Source of the DNA: Megascapheus bottae | Taxonomy: Eukaryota; Chordata; Mammalia; Rodentia; Geomyidae | Assembly: GCA_024803745.1 (NCBI GenBank) | Contig: JANJXV010000013.1 | Location: forward strand, 17,047,501 to 17,111,500 | DNA: 64,000 nucleotides | Direction: 5' to 3' | Shown here: positions 35,709 to 47,149 of the stretch, in pieces | How positions within the stretch are numbered: position 1 is the first letter of the stretch | Layout of the letters: each line of letters begins with the position of its first letter | Translations under genes and position numbers: made by a program | The notes under the pieces: generated by a model | The model's database searches: none | Seen by the model: only the letters and a program-made list of their open reading frames with translations | What the model was told of the DNA's origin: nothing

Positions 35709-38085
35709 TCGTTTCTTGATTAAAAACAAAAACTCTGTAGAATGAAGTTATGGAAAGAAATTGAGAAATTAGAAGAAAACAAGAAAAAGCAAGAAAACAT
35801 TCGATGGGAATGAATCACAGAGGGTAAAGTTTTGGCTACTATTTGTGAAAAATATTTAGAGAAAAGAAAGAAAAAATTAGTGCTAAAAGATAGCTATTCT
35901 TTTGCTGTTAAAATTACTTCATTAACTGATATAACACACAAGAAGAGAGAGCTTATATAAAGAACTTAAGAGGCAACAGAGAAGTTGTACCAAAAACCTT
36001 TGCATTTAGTAGTCACTTAATAGACATATGATTAATGTGTTAGTTGATTAAGTATGATTAAGCATTAAACTCAGCAGCTAACCTGAGCATTTTTCTTTGA
36101 CAGAATGAAAGCTGTGATAAGCATATGGTCTTGTGAATAAGACCAAAGAGACAGCACAATTGACTGATTTCTTTTTCCCTCCCTCCCTCTCCCCTAGTTT
36201 TCCCTACATTCCCTTTTCGCATTTCCTTCTCTCCCTCCTTTCTTCCTCCTTTCTTTCCTTTCCTTTCTCCTTCCTGGCCTCTCACACTAACTTTTATCTC
36301 CTTATGTGAAGGATTTTTTTTTGACCAAACCATTCATTACTAAACAAAGAAAGACATTGTTGCAACAGTTCTCTAAGTGCTTAATACCCATGGTTCAAAA
36401 CATAACTGCACATATTGCCTTTTCTCTTAATAATCATGTACTTGAGCATAAGTCAGATAGGTTGATTTTCAGCACAAGGAAAGAGGGAAGCCTTCTGTGG
36501 AAGATTAGAAAATATGTTATTTGGATTTTTCCACCTGAAATCTCTTTGGCTAATTATCGGATATTCCACAATAACTCTTGGCACTGTCTGTCCAACCTGT
36601 GACGTCGTTATCCTCTCCTTTTATGAGACCTCCAATCAGGCCAGGTGAGGAGCATCAGCCAACCTGGAAAGTAGCTAAAAGGATATGAATAGAGTTTTTT
36701 TTCCTAATTCATCTGGTGATGAAGGGAGCTGAAGTCTACATTTTTCTCAGTCTCATTCAACAGAAATCTGACCTCCACTCTCTCCTTTGGCCTCTTCTCT
36801 GGATAAACAAATATGGAACAAGGGGTGTCTGGTAAGAAGACATAGCAAAGGACTGCCAGGTCCTTTGATCCAGGACATCATCTTCTGTCCTTTCATTATA
36901 TTCCTTGAATAGTGTAACTTTTCAGTGCTCAAGCTAATAAATCTCTAGTGACTTTAGGGTAAAAGAAATCAGAGTTCTGTTTGTAGTTTTCAGTCATAAA
37001 TCCAGGAAATCACTTAGTCCCAGGAAGGAGGAATACGGATTTTGAACATACCAGAACAACTTTCTCCATAGGATAATAGTTCAGTGATAACAAATCTGTG
37101 GTACAAAGTGGTACTACTCAGTTCCCAATTACTTACATTTCATTTCAAGAAAAATTCATTCCAAACAGGAAAAGATGAAGCTTACAGTTTACAAAGATGA
37201 TTGACACACAGGGTGAGTGTGGTTGTCATAGTCTTAGTCCAAGTAAACTAGAACTTCAGGCTCTGAAGCCAAGATTAGGATGAATAAATATGTTTTAAAT
37301 AAACAGTAGCTTTGTGAACAATTCACAAGTATGCTAATTATTGGAAATAACATGAATTCACTGAGGACCTGCCTTGCTACTTGAATCTTATTTTCTTTTG
37401 TTAAAAGCAACTATAGGGCAAGGACCTGAATCAATGGAAATGAGGCTTAGTAGGAAACTGGCACCAGGAATCCCAATGGAGTTCCATATATGTGATCTGA
37501 GTCTTGGGAGCAGGCTATGCTCTAAGAACAGCATCATAGATACACAATTATATCCGCTGCACATTGAGGTGCTGCCATCTAAATAGAAATGTAGAATCCT
37601 GGTACACAGAGAGGAAGAAGGAGGACTATATCAGGACTGCTTGGCTCAGCTCCAGTGTTAGATTTCAGCACAGATTTTGACTACTTGATGAACACAGAAG
37701 ACAGTGAACAAGTTGATAAGAGGAGCCAGATGATGTCACAAGAGAAGTATTTCTCTCCTGAAGTTGACTCCAAGCAGAAGAATGGCAACCAGACAAATGG
37801 ACTGAATCCTAGTTGTCAGTAATAAACTGTGGGATCATAGAGAAATGGCTATCTCCCTGTGCATGTAAAATGGAAAATCATCTGTGCTCTGTTGGGTGGT
37901 CAGGATTAAATGTAGCAATGTCTGTAAAAGATAAGTGCTCAACAATTGTCAGTTGTGATTATTACCATTATTACTCTTCGTACAGCATAGTTAACTTCAA
38001 ATGTCTTTTTCTAGAGGCTCTTCGTCTCAGCATATAAATTGGAAGTTCTCAACCCTCGTGGTAGAGAAGCATAGCAGGAATTAAA
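35709..38085. other. Intergenic, no gene seen
   Basis: About 2.4 kb. A pyrimidine-rich tract (CT/CCTT) lies at 36170-36275. Open frames at 36058-36602 and 37374-37586 have no recognisable product. Confidence 0.45.
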
Positions 38086-38089
38086 CTCC

Positions 38090-38420
38090 AGGTTTAGTCT
38101 GTTTTGTGCTGCTGTAGTGAATACCTGAAATGGAATAATTTATAGTTAGCAGACATCTATTTTTTTTCGTAGTTCTAAGGTTGGAAGATTCAAAGGTAAA
38201 GGTGGTAGTATTTGGTAAGGATCTCCTGACCCATGTCACACAGCAGATGACAGGCAAAGAGAATTCTGGGATATCTTTTTGAATTTGTTCCTTTGTAGTG
38301 GCATTAGAAGGCCCACCTCTCATGGCAATATAGTAGGCATGTTTACATCAACATGTCTGCAAACATGTGTTGTTACTACATGGGACAGCTAAGATATCAT
38401 TCTTGTGATAGAAATTATTC
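38090..38420. mobile_element. Ancient interspersed repeat, family not identified
   Basis: Starts gtctgttttgtgctgctgta followed by gaatacctgaaatggaataa, a familiar old mammalian repeat start related in style to 27885-28270. Confidence 0.5.
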
Positions 38421-38599
38421 ATTTCCATTATAATCTTAGGTCTTAAGGGACCTTGACATAAATGCCTCTGTCCTTGACTAAAGCTGTTCCCTGACTCACA
38501 ACTATAATAACATCTACCATTTGGAATGTTGTAATAGATTAAGAAAATGTGATTAGCACTTAACGTTGTACAGCAGATACGTAACAGCAACAAGAAAAA

Positions 38600-38765
38600 C
38601 GTATATTGATTAAGCCCGTAATATGTGGTAACACAATTCTAAGTACTTTAAATATATTACTTTATGTAACCCCATTAACAATTCAAGAACGCACATAATA
38701 TTATCTCATGAGAAACCTTAAGCACAAACATTTTAGCTTGGGCAAGGCTGGTTGCTTAGTAACTT
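38600..38765 (-). mobile_element. MIR fragment
   Basis: Antisense MIR words: aattctaagtactttaaata, then gtaaccccattaacaattca. Confidence 0.65.
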
Positions 38766-38814
38766 TCCTAATTCTTGAATCTCTTACTAACTTACTAACA
38801 TCCAAAAGACACTT

Positions 38815-39330
38815 CTTAGAGTTTTTCCCTCCCTCTTTAAGCTCTGCTTGAAAATTGACAGCCTGTGCCAGTCACTCTCAAATCAAACACTTCCCCCTTG
38901 ACCTCTATGACTCTCCTTTGTCCAATTTTCCTTCTCTGACTGCTCCTTTTCAATCATCTCTTTGCTGAGCCACACTCAACTACCTTTTTTTTTAATTTCT
39001 CCCACTTTCTTTTTCTTGAAGTAGCTCATTTATTATGAACACTCAGTTTCCACCTTTTCATTGATGATTGCCAGTCTCCCCTCTCTCAGCTCTAGGATAA
39101 CATTTATAAGTAACAGCAAGGCCTCATCACACAGGATCAAAGTATGTTTCCTATCTTTCATTCCTTCCCCACTCCACTGATTTGTAATGCTTTTCAAAGT
39201 TAGATGTTCCTGACAGTCTGTGCCTCGAACCTGGTCTCCTGGTCTAGGCTTACCAGGTATCTTGGAGTTATTTCTTAACCGAACGAACTGCTTTAAGTTC
39301 CCTTTTGGTATAGTGGCATTGATGTTGTAT
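38815..39330 (+). mobile_element. L2 LINE relic
   Basis: Sense L2 ORF2 words such as ctgactgctccttttcaatc followed by diverged downstream landmarks. Confidence 0.55.
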
Positions 39331-40239
39331 TTGTGCAGTTGTAACACACATCTCCATACATTCTTGACCTGTCCTGTAAGGGAAAGGAGTTTACCTTTTC
39401 GTGAATGTATCTGCTCTCAGACTCCTGAGTAATTAGAATTACTTTCTGTAATTTCTATATAAGCTCCAAAAGCCCTAGCACCATTCACCATTTAAGTCCT
39501 GCCTCTGGGGTGAACACTCCACAGAACACTTAATTACCTTTCAAGGCAATATGATTTCCTTTGAGGTATCCTAGAAATAAATGGAAACATGGTTGAGAAT
39601 GCAGCTGCCACTTAAATTCTACCTTTATTATCCTAGAATAGAACTTGACATTGGTATATAAATACAAATAGCCATGAGAGAAAAATCAAGTTACTTTTTG
39701 CCTCATATATGAACTTGAGCAATTTGATTCTTAGTCTTTGGATTTACAATAGTAAAAAAAAATGGAGATGGCAGTATAAAAATATTTCGGGTAAGCTAAT
39801 GAAATTATGCAAAAGACATGTGAGGCAGGACTTGACCCATGTAAAAGGACGCAATACTTCGTGGTTATTTCTGAGCTTATTGCCTGGAACTCTGAAGAGA
39901 TGGAGAGACGAGAGGTATCTCGAGGTCCTTGCAAATATCCCATATTGTGAAACATTCTCTTTGGGTGTTGGAGAAACGTTGGCAATGCTTGGATTTCCAA
40001 TCGGTCGCTTAGAAAACCAGTTGGGAACTATGAAGCTCTGGGTGAGCCTCACTGTCTTTCAGGTATGCTGAAAAACGTCCACTCTCTCCAAATTACCAGT
40101 GGTCCAAGGCCTCTCTTTGTTGGAAGTCGTGGTTCCAAGCCCCACTTTTAAGCGTGTGGCCCCCTTCAGGCCCACAGTTTCAAGTTCAAGTTCGAAACAG
40201 GCACTCTCCAAGGCCAAGGTCCGGATTGCAGCCTTTGTG
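39331..40239. other. SYT9 5-prime flank, no gene seen
   Basis: Single-copy-looking DNA whose GC content rises toward the CpG island. Open frames on both strands at 39709-40071 lack any recognisable domain. Confidence 0.5.
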
Positions 40240-40703
40240 CCAGGCACCCAGGAGCGCGCCTGGGGCGCTAGGAGGCCGAGGGTGTTGGACGCCGAGGGTG
40301 GTTTTGCATCCCGGCGGATGATTGGCGAGGGCTCCCCGAGCAGGTACCGGCTCCCACTTTTCCGCCAGCTTGGGCGAGGCCGCTCTGAGTGCGGGGTCCT
40401 GGAGCTGAGTCCCCCCCCCCCTCACCCACCTCACACCGCATTCTCTGCGAGCGCCCCCCGTTCCCGGGCAGCGCCTGAGCGCCGGCTGCTGCGGCGAGCC
40501 CGGCCCGCCGCGCGCCCCTCTGACCCGGCCCCGCCTCCGGCGGCCGCGAGTGGCGGGAGGAGCGCGGGGAGGGAGAGGCGCGCGGGGCTGTGCGGCGCCA
40601 CCTCCCCCTCGGTGCCGGGAGAGGGACGGAGGGGCCGGGCGGGAGCGCGAGCCAGCCCGAGCGAGCGAGGAAGCGAGCGAGCGACGGGCAGAGGACGAGC
40701 TGC

Positions 40704-40754
40704 ATGCAACCGGTGGGAGGCCGTGGCGGCGGGGGCTGGGGCTGGGGTTCCTAG
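40704..40754 (+). promoter_or_regulatory. Upstream open reading frame in the probable SYT9 5-prime UTR
   Basis: An ATG at 40704 opens a 16-codon frame rich in Gly and Trp that stops at TAG 40752-40754, 125 bases before the SYT9 start. If transcription starts upstream of 40704, scanning ribosomes meet this short frame first and could reinitiate at 40880. Whether it is in the mRNA depends on the unknown transcription start. Confidence 0.4.
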
Positions 40755-40866
40755 CGTGTGTGGCGGCGGATCCCCGGCGGCGATCGCGGGCCGCCCGGAG
40801 GCGGCGGCTCGGAGCTGGCAGGCGGAGGGTTGTCTCTCGCGCCCGCCTGCCCGGCGCGGTCCGAGG

Positions 40867-41024
40867 ATGCGGGGGGGCGATGCCAGGGGCCAGGGACGCG
40901 CTCTGTCACCAGGCGCTGCAGCTGCTGGCCGAGCTCTGTGCCCGCGGGGCCCTGGAACACGACAGCTGCCAAGATTTCATCTACCACCTGCGGGACCGAG
41001 CCAGACCTCGGCTCCGCGACCCAG
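40867..41024 (+). promoter_or_regulatory. Out-of-frame upstream ATG overlapping the SYT9 start
   Basis: An ATG at 40867 lies 13 bases before the SYT9 ATG in another frame (+1). It has A at -3. Its frame stays open across all of exon 1 and would meet a stop only at 41026-41028, inside the splice donor, so in spliced mRNA it would run into exon 2. It could reduce initiation at 40880 or give an alternative product. This is sequence-based inference only. Confidence 0.4.
40880..41024 (+). CDS. SYT9: Synaptotagmin-9, coding exon 1 (N-terminal 48 codons plus one base)
   Basis: Translation from the ATG at 40880 begins MPGARDALCHQ and ends RPRLRDP, which I recognise as the N-terminus of mammalian SYT9. 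The last base (G, 41024) begins codon 49 and is followed directly by GTGAGT. The next residue known for SYT9 is Asp, so a phase-1 junction after this G fits. SYT9 is a vesicle protein of about 490 residues: a short luminal N-terminus, one transmembrane segment and tandem C2A and C2B domains that bind calcium and membranes during regulated exocytosis. Only the luminal segment is encoded here. Cysteines at residues 9, 20 and 30 fit the N-terminal cysteine cluster described for the SYT3/5/6/10-type subfamily, where it supports disulfide-linked dimers. The start has G at -3 and C at +4, a moderate context. The transmembrane and C2 exons were not found and should lie beyond 64000. Some papers call this gene synaptotagmin V. 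Confidence 0.95.
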
Positions 41025-41730
41025 GTGAGTGTCGCTGCGCCGCCGCCGCCGCCACCAGGCGCGAGCCAGGGCCCTGGGATGGGACCGGGGCGGGGTATGG
41101 GGGGGGTGCGCAGAGCCGGGCCTGGGGTGGACCGGCGTGGACCGGCGGAGGGCGCGGGGTGACCGCATGGGGAGGGGCAGGGGGGGTCGAGGAGCCGCGC
41201 ACGGTGGCCCGGTGCCGGAACCAGGCGCGGACCCGCGCGGAGGCTGCTGCGCGAGGCCGAGTCCGGGTGGGCTGGGGGCAGAGAGGAAAGAACCACGCCC
41301 GCCACCCGCTCCTGGGTCTCCCAGGCCTCCTGTGGGGCGGGGGCGCCTCCCGAGCTCCCGCCTCAGCCCTTCGCAGGCGCTGCGCCCAGAGCCAGGGGAG
41401 GCCGCGGAGGCCTCCGGGGCGGCGGGAAGGAAGAGGAGCCCGGAGGAAACTCCGGGGAAGTTGGGAGTTGAGCATGGCTGGGCGGCCGCTGAATCCCACC
41501 GGGACCTGCGCCTCCTCGCTCTCAGCCCCTGCTTCCGCTCCTCCCGGAGGGGTGGGACAGGGTCTGAGGGTGGGGAGGTCCTGGGTAGTGGAGCCCGAAT
41601 CTGTTCCCCGTGGGTCGCGGGACACCGAGGTGACCTGGGCCTGGACTCCCAGCTGGATTCACAGCCAACCAACTCAGCACGCCGCGGTGGGTGGGCTCGC
41701 CCGTCCTGGCTCTGCACCTGCGGTTATGGT

Positions 41731-43545
41731 TATCCCTGGTGAAAGTTTCCGAAGCTCCTAACTTTGAAAAGTTCATTTATTTTGGCATCTGACCAATTAG
41801 GTTGGAAGAGGGAGTTATCCCTATATGATTTGGGTTTTCCAAAGACCCCGGGGTCTCCCTTGTCCTCTCATTCTGGTTCCCTGGAAGATACATTTCTTTC
41901 GAATATTATTTCCCAGAGATGCTTCTCACCTGGCAGAATCATTTTCTCGAATGATCTCTCCACCTAAGTGCTTTGTAGCAACAAAAGAAGGGCATATTGT
42001 GGTCAGATTGTTAAAAATGGGACGAGAAAATGGCCTTTGATATTTTCCTGTGTATAAATATTGGCAAGCAGCTATTGCTGGGCAAATTACTCTGTTTGAG
42101 TTCACCTCATTTTCAGCCAATCCATTATATAAAAATGCATTTGCCCAAAGGATAAAAGAAGAGAACTATTTAACTGCTGAAGACATTCACACGGGTCCTG
42201 ACTTAAGTAGTATATTCTTGGTAGATATTTGTGAGGTGTGTGTTGGGGGGAGGGATGTAAAGAGAGCTGTTAAAAGTTTACTTCTCAGATTTCCTGTATT
42301 TTTTTCCCATTGCTTGTGGTTTCATTAGTAAAGTTTATCAAATGGCCACTGATGTTTTGCTTCGAAGGGGGAGAATTAAGTCGAGAAATATTAATCCTAG
42401 TGAGTTTTCAGAGGTGTAACATCCACCTTGTGTATCACTCATGGCTAGACATTAACCACAGATGTGAAAATGAGCACCAGCTTATCTCAACACCAGGAGG
42501 CCCAAGACCATGACCCTAAACTGAGAAGTTGTGTCCTGCAGAACCGAGCCCATTGTCTACCTACTTTACCCAAAGAAAGCTCTCACTTCCTCTTCTGAGC
42601 CAGGCCCTCCAATTTTCCTTCTTATCCTATGGAAGCCATTTCTGGCTTTTCTAGAGAAGGTGGATGAATGGTGCCTGTGCCTGTACTGTGTGTTTAGCAT
42701 TTCAAACCCTTTTGGCCAGTGATCTGCCTCTGTGCTTGGGATCCAGGAGCGAGTTTCCATGAACAGTCTTGGAAGAAGAATCACCCAGAATCCTCCTCCT
42801 AAGAGGAAATGTTGCTTGGCTGAGAAGCAGAAGTACATAAGAGTCTGCCTTGCTGCTTTTTGAGTTCCACAACACTGGGCTCCATTTTCTTAAACTAGGG
42901 CACTTGGTTCTAGGGTGGCTCCTGACCCTCCAGCTCTTTGGTTTGTGTTTAGGGAGTAGCCTGCTCTGGAGACAGGGGAGGGAGGCTGCAAGAGCAAGGT
43001 GAGAGGAAATGAGGCCAAAGATGAGCATGGAAAGTGCACCTTCTCCTTCAGGGCCCTTGTACTCAGGCCTGCTTCCCTCCACTTTCCTCCTTCCTTGCAG
43101 TACTCACATTAATTCTTACATCAGACGCATTTATCTCTGTTCCTCTGAAGCTGTTTGCCCAAGCCAAGAGTGGCCTTAATCTCCCAGCCTGAAAAGCTGA
43201 GTGGCTGAAGAAGCTGCATTGCACAATACCATGTGAATAGTACTCACCAGCTCTCCTCTGTGAAAAACAGAACAACCCATGGACAGCTGCCCTCACACCA
43301 GTACCCAAAGAGTCCTGTCTGTCAATGGGTGACTTCATTTTATGTCAATTTGCATGCCATATTCCCACTTTCTCTAGTCAGGGCCATCCAGTGGTAGCTG
43401 TTTTCTCAGGATCCATTAAGATTTTAGTTATAAGATTTCACTTTGAAAGTTGAAAAGCAGATCTAATTCCCAGCAGAATGATACTGTATCTAGGATGGTG
43501 GCTCCGTTTTGTTTTTGTGTGTGTTTTTTTTTCAGAGTTGGGGTA
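41731..43545. other. Intron 1, repeat-poor stretch beside the CpG island
   Basis: About 1.8 kb without recognisable repeats, unusual for this window. Proximal intron sequence next to a promoter often has regulatory function, but no specific element can be named. The open frames here have no recognisable product. Confidence 0.5.
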
Positions 43546-43549
43546 AGGC

Positions 43550-43990
43550 TGATTTGTACACTGGTGTGCTTGAGGCAGGGAAAGAGCAGTGCAAAGGTCC
43601 GGAGGTAGGAGTATTAGTGTTATGATTCAGGAAAGAGTAACTTCAAGGGCAGCTGGAGATAGAAAACAATGAGAATTATAATCAGTGGCTGGAAAGGACA
43701 GAGGGTATAGAGTCTTGGGAATGCCTTTAAAGACTTTGAATTGTACTTTGAGTGAAATACAAATCTTCTATAAGTTGTTAGAGAAGTGACAACACTGAAT
43801 GCTATGCTGAGAGAATGCTGCAGATGAGCAAGGATGAGACAGGAAATGTGTTAGGAAGCTACTTGAAACACTGAGAAAGAGGTGAGCATTAAGGATAGAT
43901 TAGAAACATTGTAATGGACATAGTGAAGAACCCTGGATTATAGACCATATTTAAAGTACAGGAACTTGGGGGCAGGACACAGAGGGGGGA
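43550..43990 (-). mobile_element. L2 LINE relic
   Basis: Antisense L2 words in order: agagcagtgcaaaggtccgg, then aggagtattagtgttatgat, then a cctttaaagactttgaattg stretch. Confidence 0.7.
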
Positions 43991-44017
43991 AAAGGTGGAT
44001 TAAAGAGGATTCTGAGG

Positions 44018-44233
44018 CCCAGGGAACTTGATCTAGTGGCAGAGTGTTTGCCTAGCATGCATGAGGACCTGGGTTCAATTCCTTGGTACCATATACATAG
44101 AAAAAAGCCAGAAGTGGCACTGTGGCCCAAGTGGTAGAGCTCTAGCCTTGAGAAAGCCCAAGGACAGTGCTCAGGCCCTGAGTTCAAGTCCCAGGACTGG
44201 ACCACACCCCCAAATAAACAACAACAACAAATA
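44018..44233 (+). mobile_element. ID-like dimeric SINE with target-site duplication
   Basis: Sense element with gtttgcctagcatgcatgag and the second monomer. The tail is A-rich with CAA units. Perfect 17-bp duplications at 44002-44018 and 44234-44250. Confidence 0.93.
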
Positions 44234-44250
44234 AAAGAGGATTCTGAGGC

Positions 44251-44730
44251 TTTTTGATATGAGCAACTCCATTTACTGAGCAGAGGTTTGGAAAGAGAGG
44301 AGAGAGGGAGAGGAGGTTTCTGTTTTGTGAGCATTTGGTTCATACCAAGTGTGTGATACCTCTTTAGGCAGCTAAACTGTCCTGCAGCTGGTGATTATTC
44401 TGAGAGGTGGATATCTTCTTGAACATCATCAAGATGTTCAAGAACCTGTGCTCTTACTTTGTAATTGGAGGCGTCACTGCCACGAGGTTGTAGGGCAACA
44501 TTTCATGCTAAAAGGTTTTCCTTTGTCGGGAACTAAAAGCTCTATCTTAAACACCTATTCATTGATCTTGAGCGTACTTTTTGCATTAGGAAACAATTAG
44601 TCTCATCTCTCTTCTCCATTATATACCGTTAGCTGTGAGGGGTACCAATCAACTTCTCTAGATCTACTGTTTCCACATCTAGAAAAGAGAGAATTGGAGT
44701 ATACAATTTCTAGTTTTAAAATATATTTTA
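44251..44730. other. Intron 1, no feature seen
   Basis: Unclassified sequence. A short inverted word pair (cttgaacatc / gatgttcaag) lies near 44419-44442. Confidence 0.45.
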
Positions 44731-44733
44731 AGG

Positions 44734-44919
44734 AGGTCAGGAGTGTGGCCTAGTGGTAGGGTGCTTGCCTAGCACTCACAAAGCCCTGGGTTTGATTCCT
44801 CGGTACCACATACACAGAAAAAGCCAGAAGTGGTGCTGTGTGGCTCAAGTGGTAGAGTGCTAGCCTTGAGAAAGCCCAAGAGCAATGTCCAGGCCCTGAG
44901 TTCAAGCCCCAGCACTGGT
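44734..44919 (+). mobile_element. ID-like dimeric SINE
   Basis: Sense element with gtgcttgcctagcactcaca and the second monomer (gagtgctagccttgagaaag). The tail is a TA/CA dinucleotide repeat. Confidence 0.92.
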
Positions 44920-44975
44920 AATATATATATATATATACACACACATATACATATACATATATATACATACATATG
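44920..44975. repeat. (TA)n(CA)n-type microsatellite
   Basis: TA then CA/TA mixed units, directly following a SINE. Confidence 0.9.
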
Positions 44976-45039
44976 TATCTTCTAAATCTTTTCCATGGTA
45001 ATGCTTATGTCTATACTAAGTACTTTCTTTGATTTGTTT

Positions 45040-45292
45040 ATTCATTCATTTCTTTTTGTGCTCAAACTGGGTCTTGAACTCAGGGCCTCACACTCTTGAT
45101 TGGCTAATTTTGCTCAAACTAGTACTCTGCAACTTAAGCTGCATCTCCACTTACAAGGCATTTTTTTTTCTACGTTTCATTGAAGATTAGAGTCTCACAG
45201 ACTTTTCTGCCCAGTTAATGCTGAACCATGATCCTCAGATCTGAGCCTCTGCACTGGCTAAATTTACAGGTGTGAACCACAGATTGGCTGTA
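45040..45292 (-). mobile_element. B1-ID composite SINE, older copy
   Basis: Antisense ID part (gctcaaactagtactctgca) and antisense B1 part (gatcctcagatctgagcctc). Confidence 0.75.
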
Positions 45293-45868
45293 ACAAGCAC
45301 TGTATGTAGCTCACTTCATTGTCCTAACAGCCCTCTAAGACCTGGCTGGTTAGTGCTCCTGTCTTGGTCTAACAGCATCTTGAGGCTTGTTAGACAGGTT
45401 GCCAGTCCATCTCAGACCTACTGAAAATGTCTATATATTTACAGGATCCTTAAGAACACTGGGCAGAGTAAAGTTAAAGAAGTATAACAAAAGTGATTGG
45501 TAGACATGAGAAGTAAACTAAACTAAATAAGAGTTGAGTGTAAGTGGGACTAGTTTCTTAGATGGTCATATCACACTTACACTCCTCTCTGCATCTAAAG
45601 GACACTGGTTCCAGAATATGGCTCCCCACCTCCGCCATGATACCAAAATCAGAGAATGCTCAGTCACTGATACAGAATGGTGGAGGAGGAACATGCTTCC
45701 AAGTCCACCTGAGCAGAAAAGTCCTCAAGACTCCATCTCAAATGAAGCTGAGAATGATGGCACCTTCCTGTCATTCAATGGGAAGCAAAATATGGGAGAA
45801 TCATGGTCAAAGTGTTTTCACTAATTCTAAGAAGCAAGACCCTCTCTCAAATTAACCATAGCAAAAGA
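45293..45868. other. Intron 1, no gene seen
   Basis: Unclassified; overlapping open frames at 45534-45855 have no recognisable product. Confidence 0.45.
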
Positions 45869-45869
45869 A

Positions 45870-45898
45870 GTGTTGGCCCCGAGTTCAAACCCTAGTAT

Positions 45899-45932
<34 letters not shown>

Positions 45933-45968
45933 AGACAGAGAGAGAGAGAGAGAGGCAGAGAGAGAGAC

Positions 45969-45999
<31 letters not shown>

Positions 46000-46007
46000 C
46001 ACAGAGA
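45870..46007 (+). repeat. ID-like SINE end joined to a (GA)n/(GACA)n microsatellite
   Basis: The piece gagttcaaaccctagtatga is the 3-prime end of an ID-like SINE. It runs straight into about 110 bp of GA, G and ACAGAG units. Confidence 0.85.
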
Positions 46008-47145
46008 GATCTTTTCCAAATTGTATTTCATTTAAAGATCAGAAAAACCTTGGATCCTTCACTAATGTCACCTTGTATTGAATGGTAAAGAAATCACACA
46101 ATAGGAGATATATATGTAAAATAATAATCAAATATGGCTTTTAAGGAAAAGTCTTCAAAATGATCATCATGATTAAATACTAGCTTTAATTCAAATTTTC
46201 CAAGATGGTCAGAAGAGTACCAGTCTTAAAGCACTGGATATTTATGAATAGATATTGGATTGATTATGCATAATGGGATTAATTTTTAAAAGTTAATGTT
46301 AATTGCAATCAGGAAATAGAGTCTTCTAAGAAACGAGTGGCATATTGGATACACAATATGTGGAGATCTCATTTGCATTTACTTTAGTGACATTTTAGGT
46401 CTTCTTCATAAATATTGTATTTAAACAAGTGTGTTTTTATCTCTGTGGGATTCCTCTACATGGACCAGTTAGTGGTTTAGTCAAGAGGTAATAATTATCA
46501 AGGGGTGTGTGTGGGGGAACAAAAGCAAACCATGGTAAAGGCATCAGAGGCAGCCCTGTGGCCAGATGCCTCTTTGAGAATAAACAATCAAAAGCATACA
46601 CTTTTTGATGTGGGCTAGACTCTGAGGGAAGAATTAAGCTGACAGCTAAGAGAAATCATCCTCAAATTCTCTCTCATGTACAAAGCACAGGTGAGTGACG
46701 CTTCCCCTGGAAAAAGCACCTGAGTATATCTGTGTTTGTGTATGCGTGCAGACTTTTCTACAGAGAAAGCTTAGAAATCTCTTCTTCATCAAGCGACTTG
46801 AAGGAACTGACAAGTGCCCAGCAAAAGAGTATATGAAAAGAGGGGAAGGGCTGAGAAGCATGATGGAAGGGCAGTTTCCTATTAAAAGGGTCACTTGTGA
46901 ACAGAATTTGTGAAGATAATTGATCTTCCTGGTAGCTCTAATTCTGCATCACGATGTTTGAGAAACGTTCATTTGGTTGGTTTTAGTAATGACTTACACT
47001 AAAGAAAACCTGAAGACTGGGCTTTGCAGATGTGCTTGAAATACTCATTCATACTACTACCTGTATTTTATTAGAGAAAACACGTCATATCCACGTTAGT
47101 AGAATTGTACCTGAAAACTTTTTAAAGGAATTAGTCAGGAAACCA
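46008..47145. other. Intron 1, no gene seen
   Basis: AT-rich unclassified DNA. Confidence 0.45.
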
Positions 47146-47149
47146 AGGT

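Larger units (their letters stand above)
40240..41730. promoter_or_regulatory. CpG island promoter of SYT9
   Basis: GC content and CpG density rise sharply near 40240 and fall back by about 41730, in sharp contrast to the AT-rich flanks. The island spans the 5-prime untranslated region, coding exon 1 and the first 700 bases of intron 1. GC-box-like motifs are at 40529-40538, 41087-41095 and 41334-41343. No TATA box is evident upstream of the start codon, so dispersed initiation typical of CpG-island promoters is expected. Long open frames on both strands here arise from scarce stop codons in GC-rich DNA. The transcription start cannot be fixed from sequence alone. Confidence 0.93.

Noticed and set aside
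39709..40071. 120-residue ORF just upstream of the CpG island, considered as an upstream exon or gene
   Set aside because: No recognisable domain, ORFs of similar length exist on the opposite strand, and no supporting splice or promoter evidence.
40300..41600. REST/NRSF (RE1) silencer site near the neuronal gene promoter
   Set aside because: No sequence matching both halves of the RE1 motif was seen in the CpG island.
40268..41776. Long antisense and alternative-frame ORFs in the CpG island (up to 246 residues on the minus strand)
   Set aside because: Pro/Ala/Arg/Gly-rich low-complexity translations explained by GC-rich DNA with few stop codons; no domain recognised and they overlap the SYT9 exon and promoter.
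43951..44343. 130-residue minus-strand ORF, and similar ORFs at 44750-44972, 52926-53207 and 56013-56267
   Set aside because: All are translations of ID-like SINEs (shared LSLGFLKARALPL-like peptide), not genes.
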